Source: Pseudomonas sp. SJZ079 (GTDB lineage: Bacteria; Pseudomonadota; Gammaproteobacteria; Pseudomonadales; Pseudomonadaceae). Taken from it: 64,000 nucleotides of DNA. The stretch covers positions 1 to 64,000 of the forward strand of contig NZ_VIUH01000015.1 in the NCBI RefSeq assembly GCF_007993865.1, given 5' to 3'. The notes below the pieces were generated by a model, which was not told the DNA's origin, did not search any database, and saw only the letters and a program-made list of their open reading frames with translations. Both the position numbers and the translations under genes were made by a program. This document shows, piece after piece, positions 46,509 through 54,185 of the stretch (positions are counted from its first letter, which is position 1; every line of letters starts with the position of its first letter).

Positions 46509-46538
46509 TTGGCGCTAGCGTGGCAGGGCCGGTATAAT
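46509..46538 (+). promoter_or_regulatory. Promoter of the CAU tRNA gene
   Basis: TTGGCG (-35) and a perfect TATAAT (-10) separated by 18 bases, followed by a GC-rich discriminator (CCGCCCGC) typical of stringently controlled stable-RNA promoters. The tRNA begins 14 bases after the -10. Confidence 0.8.
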
Positions 46539-46552
46539 CCGCCCGCTTCTGA

Positions 46553-46629
46553 GGGCCCATAGCTCAGTTGGTTAGAGCAGAGGACTCATAATCCTTTGGT
46601 CCACGGTTCGAGTCCGTGTGGGCCCACCA
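46553..46629 (+). tRNA. tRNA with CAU anticodon, probably tRNA-Ile2
   Basis: 77-base cloverleaf with encoded CCA end: acceptor GGGCCCA/TGGGCCC, D arm AGCTCAGTTGGTTAGAGC, anticodon loop CTCATAA and T arm CACGG-TTCGAGT-CCGTG. The anticodon CAT would be read as methionine unless lysidine-modified. The body resembles E. coli ileX (GACTCATAATC..TTGGTC) much more than elongator tRNA-Met, so I call it the AUA-reading isoleucine tRNA. Its 3' 46 bases are the left attachment repeat of the island. Confidence 0.85.
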
Positions 46630-46659
46630 CCTTTAAAGCCGCGCATTGCGCGGCTTTTT
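46584..46659. repeat. attL-like direct repeat, left end of the island
   Basis: The 76 bases from the anticodon loop of the tRNA to the end of its terminator recur at 54995-55070 with only five substitutions. A tRNA 3' end as duplicated target is the signature of tyrosine-recombinase integration, so this copy, inside the intact tRNA, marks one island boundary. Confidence 0.88.
46638..46659 (+). terminator. Terminator of the tRNA gene
   Basis: Perfect stem GCCGCGC / GCGCGGC with a three-base loop followed by TTTTT. This terminator is part of the direct repeat and has a decayed twin at 55049-55070. Confidence 0.88.
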
Positions 46660-46802
46660 CATGCCTGCAAGAAAAACAGCTAGACCAACCATCTCGTCCA
46701 AAGGTAGAAATTCCGCACCGTGTCATTCGAGAATCTTTCGTTTCAAACGGACGGTTCGCCCGTAGTTTGATAGCGCCTCATTTGACCACCCATAAAATGT
46801 AC

Positions 46803-46840
46803 CGTATACGTTACTTTTATATTTTAAAGTAATGTATACG
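46803..46840. promoter_or_regulatory. Palindromic operator of hipBA
   Basis: Two 15-base arms (46803-46817, CGTATACGTTACTTT, and 46826-46840) match at 14 of 15 positions when inverted, with an eight-base AT spacer. The right arm ends four bases before the hipB ATG, so the palindrome spans the probable promoter and ribosome site; the expected role is HipB autorepression. Confidence 0.75.
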
Positions 46841-46844
46841 AGAC

Positions 46845-47096
46845 ATGGACATATCGACCCTCTCGCAACGACTGAGCCGACAGATACGTGAGAAACGCCT
46901 CAATCGTGGCCTCACCCAGGCTGCGCTTGCCGAGCTTGCGGGCCTGCCCCGGCAGAAGGTAATCGCAATCGAACAGGGCAGCCTGTCAGTTGCCATGAAT
47001 GCCTATGCGCGGGCGCTGGTCGCGCTGGACTGTGAACTGGCTGTTGTCCCTGCCGCCATGCCGACGCTCGATGAGATCGAAGGACTGTTCGAATGA
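46845..47096 (+). CDS. hipB: HipB-like antitoxin, XRE family
   Basis: 83-residue DNA-binding protein with one helix-turn-helix (LTQAALAELAGLPRQKVIAIEQG, about residues 23-45), followed by a short helical tail. It lies four bases after a long palindromic operator and overlaps the hipA start by four bases (ATGA), the classical type II toxin-antitoxin layout. It should neutralise HipA and repress its own promoter. Confidence 0.88.
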   Translation: MDISTLSQRLSRQIREKRLNRGLTQAALAELAGLPRQKVIAIEQGSLSVAMNAYARALVALDCELAVVPAAMPTLDEIEGLFE

Positions 47097-48295
47097 AGAC
47101 TACTGCCCTGCAGGTCAGCACCCCACAAGGGTCAAGCGGCAGCGTGCTGAGCGGTGCCGAAGACTTCATTTTTCGTTATCACAACGAAGCCTCTCCTCAA
47201 GCAGCCATTAGCCTACTAATGCCCGTTCGCCCCGATGAGTTCAGGCGGCGCGAGCTGCATCCGATCTTTCAGATGAACCTGCCCGAAGGCTACGTCCTCG
47301 AGCAACTGCGCAACCGGCTGGCGAAGACCGTCAACGTCGATCCCTTTCTGCTGCTGGCACTATCGGGAAGCAGCGCACCGATTGGTCGAGTTTTCGTACA
47401 GTCTGCAGCGGTAGACAAGCTGCTTCAGGGCCGACAGGCACCGAGCGGCGAGAAGCTCGAGGAAATCCTGCACTGGGACGGTACCGAGGATATTTTTGCC
47501 GACCTGGTTGACCGCTACATCCTACGAGCGGGTATCTCTGGCGTGCAGCCCAAGGTACTGGTCCCGGAGCAAACCGAGGCGCAAGCACGCAAGGTCACGT
47601 CCAGAACAGCGGACTTGATCATCAAGAGCGGCCGTGAAGAGTTCCCAGGACTCGCAATCAACGAATTCCTCTGCATGAGCATGGCCAAGGAGGCCGGCCT
47701 ACCCGTGCCAGAATTTTACCTGTCGGACAACATGAAGCTGTTCGTCATGCGCCGCTTTGACCGGGACGACCAGCTCAACGCCCTGGGCTTCGAAGACATG
47801 GCCGCCTTGATGGGGCTTTCGGCCCAGCAGAAATACAGCAAGAGCTACGCTGCGATCGCCAAAGCGATTCGGCTGTACTGCCCTCCCGAGCACGTACGCA
47901 GCTCACTGCAGCAACTGTTCGACAGCGTCGCCCTGAGCTGCATCGTCGGCAATGGCGACGCCCACCTGAAGAACTTTGGCCTGCTCTATTCAGAACCAAC
48001 CAAGCGCGATGGGCAGCTCGCCCCCGCCTACGACATCGTTAACACCACAGCCTACCTTCCCGAAGACTCGCTGGCCCTGGACCTTGCGGGCAACAAGTCG
48101 CTATTTGCCGCCCGCCTAGGCCTTCTGGAGTTCGCCCACAACTGCGACATCGAACAACCCAAGGAACGCATCCGCAGGCTGCTGGAAGCCGTGGAACGGG
48201 TGCTCGCTCGCCACCGGGAGCACTGCGAGCAAGCAGTGCAGGTTGTCCAGGCGATCCGCAGTAGCGCAGCACCCTACCTGCACACGTTCGGATAA
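47093..48295 (+). CDS. hipA: HipA-like serine/threonine kinase toxin
   Basis: Full-length HipA of 400 residues. Visible parts are the N-terminal couple_hipA domain (about 1-125; MPVRPDEFRRRELHPIFQMNLPEG), the nucleotide loop SGVQPKVLV (149-157), the catalytic loop GNGDAHLKNFGLLY (287-300, with D289 and N294) and the metal-binding D314 in APAYDIVNT. All kinase landmarks are kept, so it should be active; E. coli HipA phosphorylates glutamyl-tRNA synthetase and causes persistence. The target here is unknown. Confidence 0.9.
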   Translation: MKTTALQVSTPQGSSGSVLSGAEDFIFRYHNEASPQAAISLLMPVRPDEFRRRELHPIFQMNLPEGYVLEQLRNRLAKTVNVDPFLLLALSGSSAPIGRVFVQSAAVDKLLQGRQAPSGEKLEEILHWDGTEDIFADLVDRYILRAGISGVQPKVLVPEQTEAQARKVTSRTADLIIKSGREEFPGLAINEFLCMSMAKEAGLPVPEFYLSDNMKLFVMRRFDRDDQLNALGFEDMAALMGLSAQQKYSKSYAAIAKAIRLYCPPEHVRSSLQQLFDSVALSCIVGNGDAHLKNFGLLYSEPTKRDGQLAPAYDIVNTTAYLPEDSLALDLAGNKSLFAARLGLLEFAHNCDIEQPKERIRRLLEAVERVLARHREHCEQAVQVVQAIRSSAAPYLHTFG

Positions 48296-48322
48296 CCTTG
48301 CTGGTGGCTGTTAACCCCTCGA

Positions 48323-48351
48323 TGAGCCGAATAAAACCGCTAATCGGCTCA
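48323..48351. promoter_or_regulatory. Inverted repeat ahead of the fic remnant
   Basis: Arms TGAGCCGA and TCGGCTCA are separated by 13 bases and lie 17 bases before the fic start codon, downstream of hipA. Possible operator or weak terminator; no T tract. Confidence 0.4.
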
Positions 48352-48367
48352 CAGATGAGCAAGCCCC

Positions 48368-48652
48368 ATGAACGAACCCTTCTGGATCTGGCAGCAGCCC
48401 AACTGGCCGCACTTCAGCTGGCAGGCCGAACCGCTTCCCCTACGCGCCTGCACCCAGGCTCAGGGGCGCTTGCTCGGCATGCTCGGTGCTGTCGGTGGTG
48501 ATAGCGAAGTACAGAGCAGCCTGGATGCCCTGCTGCAGAAACCTAGGCGACCTCGTTGAAAAGGCCGCATCACCCGCCTGCCCGGCGGTGGTCGCAGCAC
48601 CCGCTATCAAGTTAATTACTCCGCCGGTGTGCAAGGCAGCAAGACAGCCTAA
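48368..48652 (+). pseudogene. Fic family protein, internally deleted remnant
   Basis: The first 57 or so codons encode MNEPFWIWQQPNWPHFSWQ.. and RLLGMLGAVGG, the N-terminal DUF4172 signature of a Fic (AMPylating) protein. The frame ends at a TGA at 48557-48559, but two codons later the same frame resumes with RITRLPGGGRSTRYQVNY and stops at 48650-48652, which fits a Fic C-terminus. The whole catalytic Fic core (HPFxxGNGR) is missing, so the gene has lost about 250-300 codons by internal deletion and must be inactive. Confidence 0.75.
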
Positions 48653-48976
48653 GCAAGCGACATCAAGTCATCCCCATGACATTGGTTACAGGCATTACGC
48701 AAGCGCTCCGCAGACGCAGGGAATACCAGGAACAATGCTTTGCCCCTATTGCCCTTCCCACGCAATAACCAGCGCCCCATCGAACAACAAGATACCGCCC
48801 ATCTTGGGTCGACCTTCCCTAGCAAAACTTGTGGCCTGAGAGCTACATAATATGGCCAACCATCCAATTATGTAGCTCTCAAGCTACAAACCAATGTGGA
48901 CTGCCTCTTGTGCAACTGTAGCCCGAGGGCTACAGTTTTCGGCATATCACCCATTTTTGGCGCACGAGAGCTACAA
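48653..48976 (+). promoter_or_regulatory. Operator array ahead of the second HipB-like gene
   Basis: This 324-base region holds no gene but several related palindromes on a TGTAGC.../...GCTACA core: a perfect 14-base inverted repeat with arms at 48838-48851 and 48867-48880; an overlapping palindrome at 48871-48888; a perfect 10+2+10 palindrome at 48915-48936; and a half-site GAGAGCTACA (48966-48975) ending one base before the start codon. It is likely autoregulatory DNA for the protein starting at 48977. Confidence 0.65.
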
Positions 48977-49237
48977 ATGTCCTCCCTATACGATGTCTCC
49001 GAAATGCTGAAACAGGCGCGAAGTGAATCGAAGCTGAGCCAAGAAGCATTGGCCAGCAGTGCCGGCGTATCACGCTCTACAGTGGCACGCATGGAAACAC
49101 TGGCTAGAGGCGACATGAGTGTCTTGGCGCTTGTTCGCCTGCTAGAAGCGGCGGGGTATAACTTGAAGCTGGTTAAGGCCGGCCATGAACGCACGGTTGA
49201 GGACATTCTTAACGAGCAACGTTCAGGGAAAGGCTGA
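48977..49237 (+). CDS. Orphan HipB-like XRE regulator
   Basis: 86-residue protein with a helix-turn-helix (LSQEALASSAGVSRSTVARMETLARG, about 19-44) and a C-terminal tail. I start at ATG 48977, just after an operator half-site; the longer frame would read through the palindromes. It is followed two bases later by the beginning of a hipA-like gene that is cut off after 40 codons, so this is an antitoxin that has lost its toxin. Confidence 0.75.
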   Translation: MSSLYDVSEMLKQARSESKLSQEALASSAGVSRSTVARMETLARGDMSVLALVRLLEAAGYNLKLVKAGHERTVEDILNEQRSGKG

Positions 49238-49239
49238 CC

Positions 49240-49362
49240 ATGATTCTCGACGTCCACGTCAACTCAAGGCTAGTAGCCAAGCTCTATCGGAAACGAGGTG
49301 AATACGCCCTGAAATACTTAGCGGCGCTGCGTTACTCGCCTGTTTTCCGTACATGGCCCTAG
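49240..49362 (+). pseudogene. Truncated hipA-like N-terminus
   Basis: A 40-codon frame, MILDVHVNSRLVAKLYRKRG..YALKYL, matches the start of HipA toxins (L-x-V-x-x-x-x-x-LVA-x-LY), then runs into unrelated sequence (AALRYSPVFRTWP) and stops. The kinase domain is absent. It directly follows the second HipB-like gene and shows that a complete second hipBA once stood here. Confidence 0.65.
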
Positions 49363-49425
49363 CTTGCGAGATCGGGAAAAACTCTGAATTGCGTTGCATT
49401 GACAGCTGAGCTGCCCGGCAAGCAG

Positions 49426-49448
49426 ACTGTCCTCAGTCCATGGACAGT
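49426..49448. promoter_or_regulatory. Promoter and palindromic operator before the winged-helix gene
   Basis: A consensus TTGACA -35 is at 49399-49404. Just downstream, ACTGTCC (49426-49432) and GGACAGT (49442-49448) form a perfect inverted repeat, with a nested GTCCATGGAC palindrome at 49437-49446. The position over the expected transcription start suggests autorepression by the winged-helix protein. Confidence 0.55.
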
Positions 49449-49466
49449 GGACGAGGAGCGACTGCA

Positions 49467-50027
49467 ATGATGAAAGGTCAAGACATACTGTTAATGCTCA
49501 AGCTGGTTAGCCTGGAAAACCAGCACCCCAAGCCCGAGCAAGCTGCCGAGCACTTCTCCATGCGTGCGCTGGAGCAATCCACCGGCATCAGCAAATCCGA
49601 AGTCAGCAATGCACTTAACCGCTGCATTGCCGCAGGGCTCGCCAAGCTGGGGCGCAACAGCGCACTGCCGCAGGTCAACACTCGCGCCCTAAACGAATTT
49701 CTCGGTCACGGTTTGAAGTACGTGTTCCCGGTTCGGCCCGGCTCTATCGTGCGTGGCCTGGCCACCGCACATGCTGCGCCCGTGCTGGCCGGCAAGTTGT
49801 TGTCCGGTGGTGACCATATCTATGTGTGGGAGGATGCACTGGGCAGCGACATGGGCCAAAGCATTGAGCCCCTGTTCAAGAGCGCGCCCAAAGCGGCGCG
49901 CCAGGATGAGATGCTGTACGCCATGCTCGCTCTGGTGGACGCCATTCGCCTGGGCAACGAGCGCGAGGCCAGCCTGGCCAAAACCCTGCTGACGCAACAG
50001 CTGCGAGGCGAGCCTAATGGCAGCTGA
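49467..50027 (+). CDS. Winged-helix protein, probable antitoxin partner
   Basis: 186-residue protein. The N-terminal 75 residues form a winged helix-turn-helix (MKGQDILLMLKLV..; FSMRALEQSTGISKSEVSNALNRCIAAGLAKL), and the rest is an uncharacterised domain (YVFPVRPGSIVRGLATAHAAP). I chose the ATG at 49467; a second ATG is the next codon. It overlaps by 11 bases a nucleotidyltransferase of AbiEii type, so the pair resembles a toxin-antitoxin module, with this gene as regulator or antitoxin. I do not recognise a named family. Confidence 0.65.
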   Translation: MMKGQDILLMLKLVSLENQHPKPEQAAEHFSMRALEQSTGISKSEVSNALNRCIAAGLAKLGRNSALPQVNTRALNEFLGHGLKYVFPVRPGSIVRGLATAHAAPVLAGKLLSGGDHIYVWEDALGSDMGQSIEPLFKSAPKAARQDEMLYAMLALVDAIRLGNEREASLAKTLLTQQLRGEPNGS

Positions 50028-50701
50028 ATGGCACATGCAGGAGCTGATGCTGCAAACCGTCGCCGATGCACTGGGCCCGGACTTACTGCGCGAGGCGGCC
50101 TTTGTCGGCGGCTGTACCACCGCGTCGCTGATCACCGACGCCTTCGCCCGTGAAGCCGTGCGCTTTACCGAGGATGTCGACGTGATCGTCCATGTGCTCG
50201 GTTACGGCAACTGGCAACGCTTGCTGACTGAACTACGGCAGCGCGGCTTTCGTGAATCCCAGAGGATGACGTTATCTGCCGCCTGCGCTTGCCCAATGCG
50301 CTGATCGGTCGTGATCTGCTGGTCGACTTCATGCCCGACGACGAAGCCATCCTCAACTTCACCAACCGCTGGTACCGCGATGCCCTGCAAACGGCCGCCG
50401 ACTATGCGCTGCCCTCAGGCACGCTGATCCGCGTTGTAACCCCCAGCTACTTCCTCGCTACCAAGCTGGAAGCCTATCGCGGCCGGGGTCGCAACGACCC
50501 GCTGGGCAGCCGTGACATTGAAGACATCCTAGCGGTGGTAGACGGCCGCGATAGCCTGCATGCCGAACTAGCCCAGACCGAACCCGCCTTACAGCACTAC
50601 ATAGCCCACGCTATCAGCGCGCTGCTCGCCAGCAACAGGCGCGGGAAGAACTCATATTTCAGCGCCTGGAAGCCATCACCGTGCTTTCAGCAGCCCAGTA
50701 A
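50017..50701 (+). pseudogene. AbiEii-like nucleotidyltransferase, frameshifted
   Basis: The first frame (50017-50304) encodes FVGGCTTASLITDAFAREAVRFTEDVDVIV, a nucleotidyltransferase head (GG..T..D-x-D) like AbiEii toxins. The homologous sequence then continues in another frame from about 50260 (DDVICRLRLPNALIGRDLLVDFMPDD..SYFLATKLEAYRGRG), so one base appears to be missing near 50257-50262. A second shift near 50630 would restore a C-terminus AREELIFQRLEAITVLSAAQ ending at 50701. Two shifts point to a dead gene, unless they are sequencing errors. Confidence 0.7.
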
Positions 50702-50851
50702 CGGAAACGACCCTATCCACCACGTTTCTCAACGGCTTAGCTCCATGCCCTAGGGCCAGAGGCCCAGGCTAGAGCGCCGAAGAATACTTTCGTCCATTTA
50801 CGCTTACTTTCGGTACTATCCGGGTAACTCAGGATTACCGAAGGTCAGGAA

Positions 50852-51622
50852 ATGGACTTCACCCCCGTCATCGCCCAAGTCTGGGGCACGCTGGGATGGT
50901 TTATCCCGCTGATGCTGCTGATCGGCCTGCTCAAGTCACCTTGGGCCAAGGGCCAGATCGGTGAACTCCTGGTGCGCCTGTTCGCTCATTGGCAGCTGGA
51001 TAAACGGACCTACCGCCGCCTGCACAATGTCACCCTGAACACGCCAGACGGCACCACCCAGATCGACCACGTATTCCTCTCGCCCTATGGCATCTTCGTG
51101 CTGGAAACCAAGAACATGAGCGGCTGGATCTTCGGCAGCGAGAAGCAGCCGCAGTGGACGCAGAAGCTCTACAAACGCACCTTCAAGTTCCAGAACCCGC
51201 TGCGCCAGAACTACAAGCACCTCAAGGCGCTGGAAGCCGCCCTCGGCGTCAGCCCCGAGCACCTGCACTCGGTCATCACCTTTGTCGGCGGCAGCACCTT
51301 CAAAACCGAGGTGCCGGCCAACGTGACCCAGGGCGTCGGCTTTATCCGCTATATCCAGTCATTCCAGCAGCCGCTATTCACCGAGGCTGAAGTCGACGCC
51401 ATGCTGCACGCCCTGCAAACCGGCCGCCGCGCCCCCACCCTGGCCACTCACCGCGAGCATGTGCAAAACCTCAAACGCCGAAGTGATCCAACCGCCGAGC
51501 GGCAATGTCCGAAATGCGGCAGCGCCATGGTTATTCGCACCCGTAAAACTGGAATTAATGTAGGCGAGCAATTCTGGGGCTGCTCAACCTTTCCCAAATG
51601 CCGAACCATGCAGAGCTGTTGA
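50852..51622 (+). CDS. NERD domain protein with C4 zinc finger
   Basis: 256-residue protein: an N-terminal membrane segment (about 8-28), a NERD nuclease-like domain (about 35-150) with PD-(D/E)xK-type residues in QIDHVFLSPYGIFVLETKNMSGWIFG (D, E and K kept), and a C-terminal topoisomerase-type zinc finger (CPKCGSAMVIRTR...FWGCSTFPKC). NERD proteins are often near defence genes; substrate is unknown. It has its own upstream gap of 150 bases and is 47 bases ahead of the RloC-like gene, so it may be cotranscribed with it. Confidence 0.82.
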   Translation: MDFTPVIAQVWGTLGWFIPLMLLIGLLKSPWAKGQIGELLVRLFAHWQLDKRTYRRLHNVTLNTPDGTTQIDHVFLSPYGIFVLETKNMSGWIFGSEKQPQWTQKLYKRTFKFQNPLRQNYKHLKALEAALGVSPEHLHSVITFVGGSTFKTEVPANVTQGVGFIRYIQSFQQPLFTEAEVDAMLHALQTGRRAPTLATHREHVQNLKRRSDPTAERQCPKCGSAMVIRTRKTGINVGEQFWGCSTFPKCRTMQSC

Positions 51623-51669
51623 GAGCCAATCACAGTCCGAAGTAGGCCATTTCAAAAAGGAAGCGAGAA

Positions 51670-54099
51670 ATGATCGAGTCAATAACCCTGGCGAATATTG
51701 CTAGCTACGCTAGCCCTGTTACGGTGGACAAGCTCAAACAAATAAACTTCTTTTACGGGGCCAATGGGGCCGGAAAAACCAGTATCAGTCGGTTAATCGG
51801 TAATCCATCACTTTCAACCACATCTCAGGTAAATTGGCTCAAAGGCCTACACCTCGAAACCTTGGTCTATAACAACGACTTTATAGAGAAAAACTACACA
51901 TCAGTTCCTAATCTGAAGGGTGTATTCACCCTGGGCGAAGCGCAACAGACCCAGCTAGACGAGATCAGCGCGCTTAAGAAAGAGATAGGTGCGCTCGGCG
52001 ATGGTAGAGACAAGCATCAGGAGAACTTGGAGAACCCTGATGGAAAGAGCGGAAAACTGTTAGAACTTGCCACCTTAGAGGCCGCCTTTAAGGATAAATG
52101 CTGGGCCCAAAAGCGAAAATACGATGATGCATTTGCAGGAGCGTTTAGTGGCCTCAGAAGTAACTCTGAGCATTTCAAAACCAAGATTTTATCGGAAAAA
52201 GTCTCCAACACATCCGAGCTGATTGAAATTGCGACTCTTACTGAAAAAGCGAAATTGCTTTACGGGAATGTTCCCGATCAGCTTGTCACTATTCAATCAC
52301 TGAACGCCACATCACTAATCCAGTTAGAGACAGACCCGATACTTCAGAAAAAGGTTTTGGGTAAGAGCGATGTTGATATCGCCGCAATGATCGTCAAACT
52401 TAATAATAGCGACTGGGTCAGACAAGGCCTAGCGTATTTCAAAGAGAGCGACAATAACTGCCCATTTTGCCAACAAACAACCTCCACAAATTTCGAGAAA
52501 AGTTTAAGTGAGTACTTTGACGAATCATTCGAAACTGATACAAAATCAATTGAAACACTACGCAACTCCTACAAAACAGGCGCTGACTTACTACTCCAGC
52601 AGATAGCCTATCTAGCCGAAGCAGAATCAGAGTTCATAGACAAAGAAAAACTAGATGCAAATCTAGGACTACTGAGCTCCCTCATCACAATCAACCTTCA
52701 GCGCATCGAAAGCAAAAAATCTGAACCCAGCTCCGAAATAAATCTTGAACCAATAAGTCAAGCCTCCGCAGAAATAGTCAAAATCATAAACGATGCAAAC
52801 ACGAAAATTTCAGAACAAAATAAACTTGTAGAAAATTTCAAATCCGAACAATCAAAACTGACAGGTCAAGTTTGGAAGTACATCCTCGAAACAGAACTGA
52901 AAGACACCATCGCCGATTATGACAAGGCTAAGACAGCATTAGTTAAAGCAATTGCAGGTCTCACTGCTCAGATCGACAAGGCTAAAGCAGCAATACTTCT
53001 GAAAGACAAAGAGCTCAAGGAGTTGGAAAGCAAGACCACCAGCATTCAGCCTACAGTCACTGCCATCAACCGCCTGCTAAGAAGTTTTGGCTTCAAGGGG
53101 TTTTCACTCGCAGTAACGACTACCGGTGATTCGTACAGGCTTATTAGGGCTGATGGCACTGACGCCAAAACGACCTTAAGCGAAGGCGAGAAAACCTTCG
53201 TCACCTTTCTGTACTTCTATCACCTGCTGAAGGGAAGCCCTACCACCACGGGTATGACGGCCGACCGAGTAGTGGTGATAGATGATCCAGTCTCCAGTCT
53301 GGATAGCGACATCCTGTTCATCGTGGCCAGTCTGATCAAGAAGCTATTCGCTGAGATCCGGGAGGGCAACGGGTATCTCAAACAGATCTTTATCCTCACC
53401 CACAACGTGTACTTTCATAAAGAAATCACGTTTCACCATAAACGAAATGCTAAGGGCAGCGCGCTGTCGGAAGAATCCTTTTGGATCGTACGAAAGCCTG
53501 ACCTGCACTCAAAGGTGGAGCGTTACGACACCAACCCAATCAAAACCTCTTATGAGCTTCTGTGGGCAGAGCTGCGCAAGCCAGACCCACAGAGCCTGAC
53601 AATTCAGAATACCTTGCGGCGTATCCTGGAAAATTATTTCAAAATCCTGGGTGGCATTGATTTGCAGGATTTGTGGGAGCACTTTGACGGGGAAGAAGCT
53701 GTTCATTGCAAGTCACTTATTTCATGGGTCAATGACGGTTCTCATTTTGCCCATGATGACCTGTACGTGGTTATTGACGAGCCTATGGTCAGCAACTACT
53801 TGAAGGTGTTCTTTAAGATTTTCAAACAAACAAAGCACATGCCCCACTACCAGATGATGATGGGTGAGCAGTACATCGACCTTGATCCTGACGTCGTTGA
53901 AGCCGAGACGGGGCCAGAGCTAGGCACAGAGCCTGTCGAGGAAACTCATGCAGAGCCAAAGCCTTTTGAGCTTTCTGAGGACACGGAATTGCCCATCCAT
54001 GCGCCCCAAAAGACTGCGCCTGACCAAGAGCCTCCACTTGCTCTGCCAAGCATCGCCACTCCTCAAACACCAACGAATCAGGATTTGCCGCCCTTTTGA
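51670..54099 (+). CDS. RloC-like ABC ATPase / anticodon nuclease
   Basis: 809-residue protein. An ABC/SMC-type ATPase head is split: Walker A GANGAGKTS at residues 30-38, then a coiled coil from about 95 to 460 with a zinc-hook CPFC at 264-267, then signature TLSEGEKTF (502-510), Walker B VVVIDDPVSSLDSD (534-547) and H-loop LTHN (576-579). The C-terminal domain has R650-x3-E654 (NTLRRILENYF) and H692 (NDGSH). This order and the R/E/H triad match RloC and PrrC anticodon nucleases, which cut tRNA in the anticodon loop under phage attack. Nuclease activity is inferred. The last 70 residues are a variable acidic and Pro-rich tail. No restriction genes adjoin it. Confidence 0.8.
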   Translation: MIESITLANIASYASPVTVDKLKQINFFYGANGAGKTSISRLIGNPSLSTTSQVNWLKGLHLETLVYNNDFIEKNYTSVPNLKGVFTLGEAQQTQLDEISALKKEIGALGDGRDKHQENLENPDGKSGKLLELATLEAAFKDKCWAQKRKYDDAFAGAFSGLRSNSEHFKTKILSEKVSNTSELIEIATLTEKAKLLYGNVPDQLVTIQSLNATSLIQLETDPILQKKVLGKSDVDIAAMIVKLNNSDWVRQGLAYFKESDNNCPFCQQTTSTNFEKSLSEYFDESFETDTKSIETLRNSYKTGADLLLQQIAYLAEAESEFIDKEKLDANLGLLSSLITINLQRIESKKSEPSSEINLEPISQASAEIVKIINDANTKISEQNKLVENFKSEQSKLTGQVWKYILETELKDTIADYDKAKTALVKAIAGLTAQIDKAKAAILLKDKELKELESKTTSIQPTVTAINRLLRSFGFKGFSLAVTTTGDSYRLIRADGTDAKTTLSEGEKTFVTFLYFYHLLKGSPTTTGMTADRVVVIDDPVSSLDSDILFIVASLIKKLFAEIREGNGYLKQIFILTHNVYFHKEITFHHKRNAKGSALSEESFWIVRKPDLHSKVERYDTNPIKTSYELLWAELRKPDPQSLTIQNTLRRILENYFKILGGIDLQDLWEHFDGEEAVHCKSLISWVNDGSHFAHDDLYVVIDEPMVSNYLKVFFKIFKQTKHMPHYQMMMGEQYIDLDPDVVEAETGPELGTEPVEETHAEPKPFELSEDTELPIHAPQKTAPDQEPPLALPSIATPQTPTNQDLPPF

Positions 54100-54185
54100 T
54101 CGAAAAGTGCTGCCCCAGCTTCCGGCGAATGCTAAAAATGGGGTAGTACCACTCCAGTGTAGTGAAATAAATCAATGGAACAACT

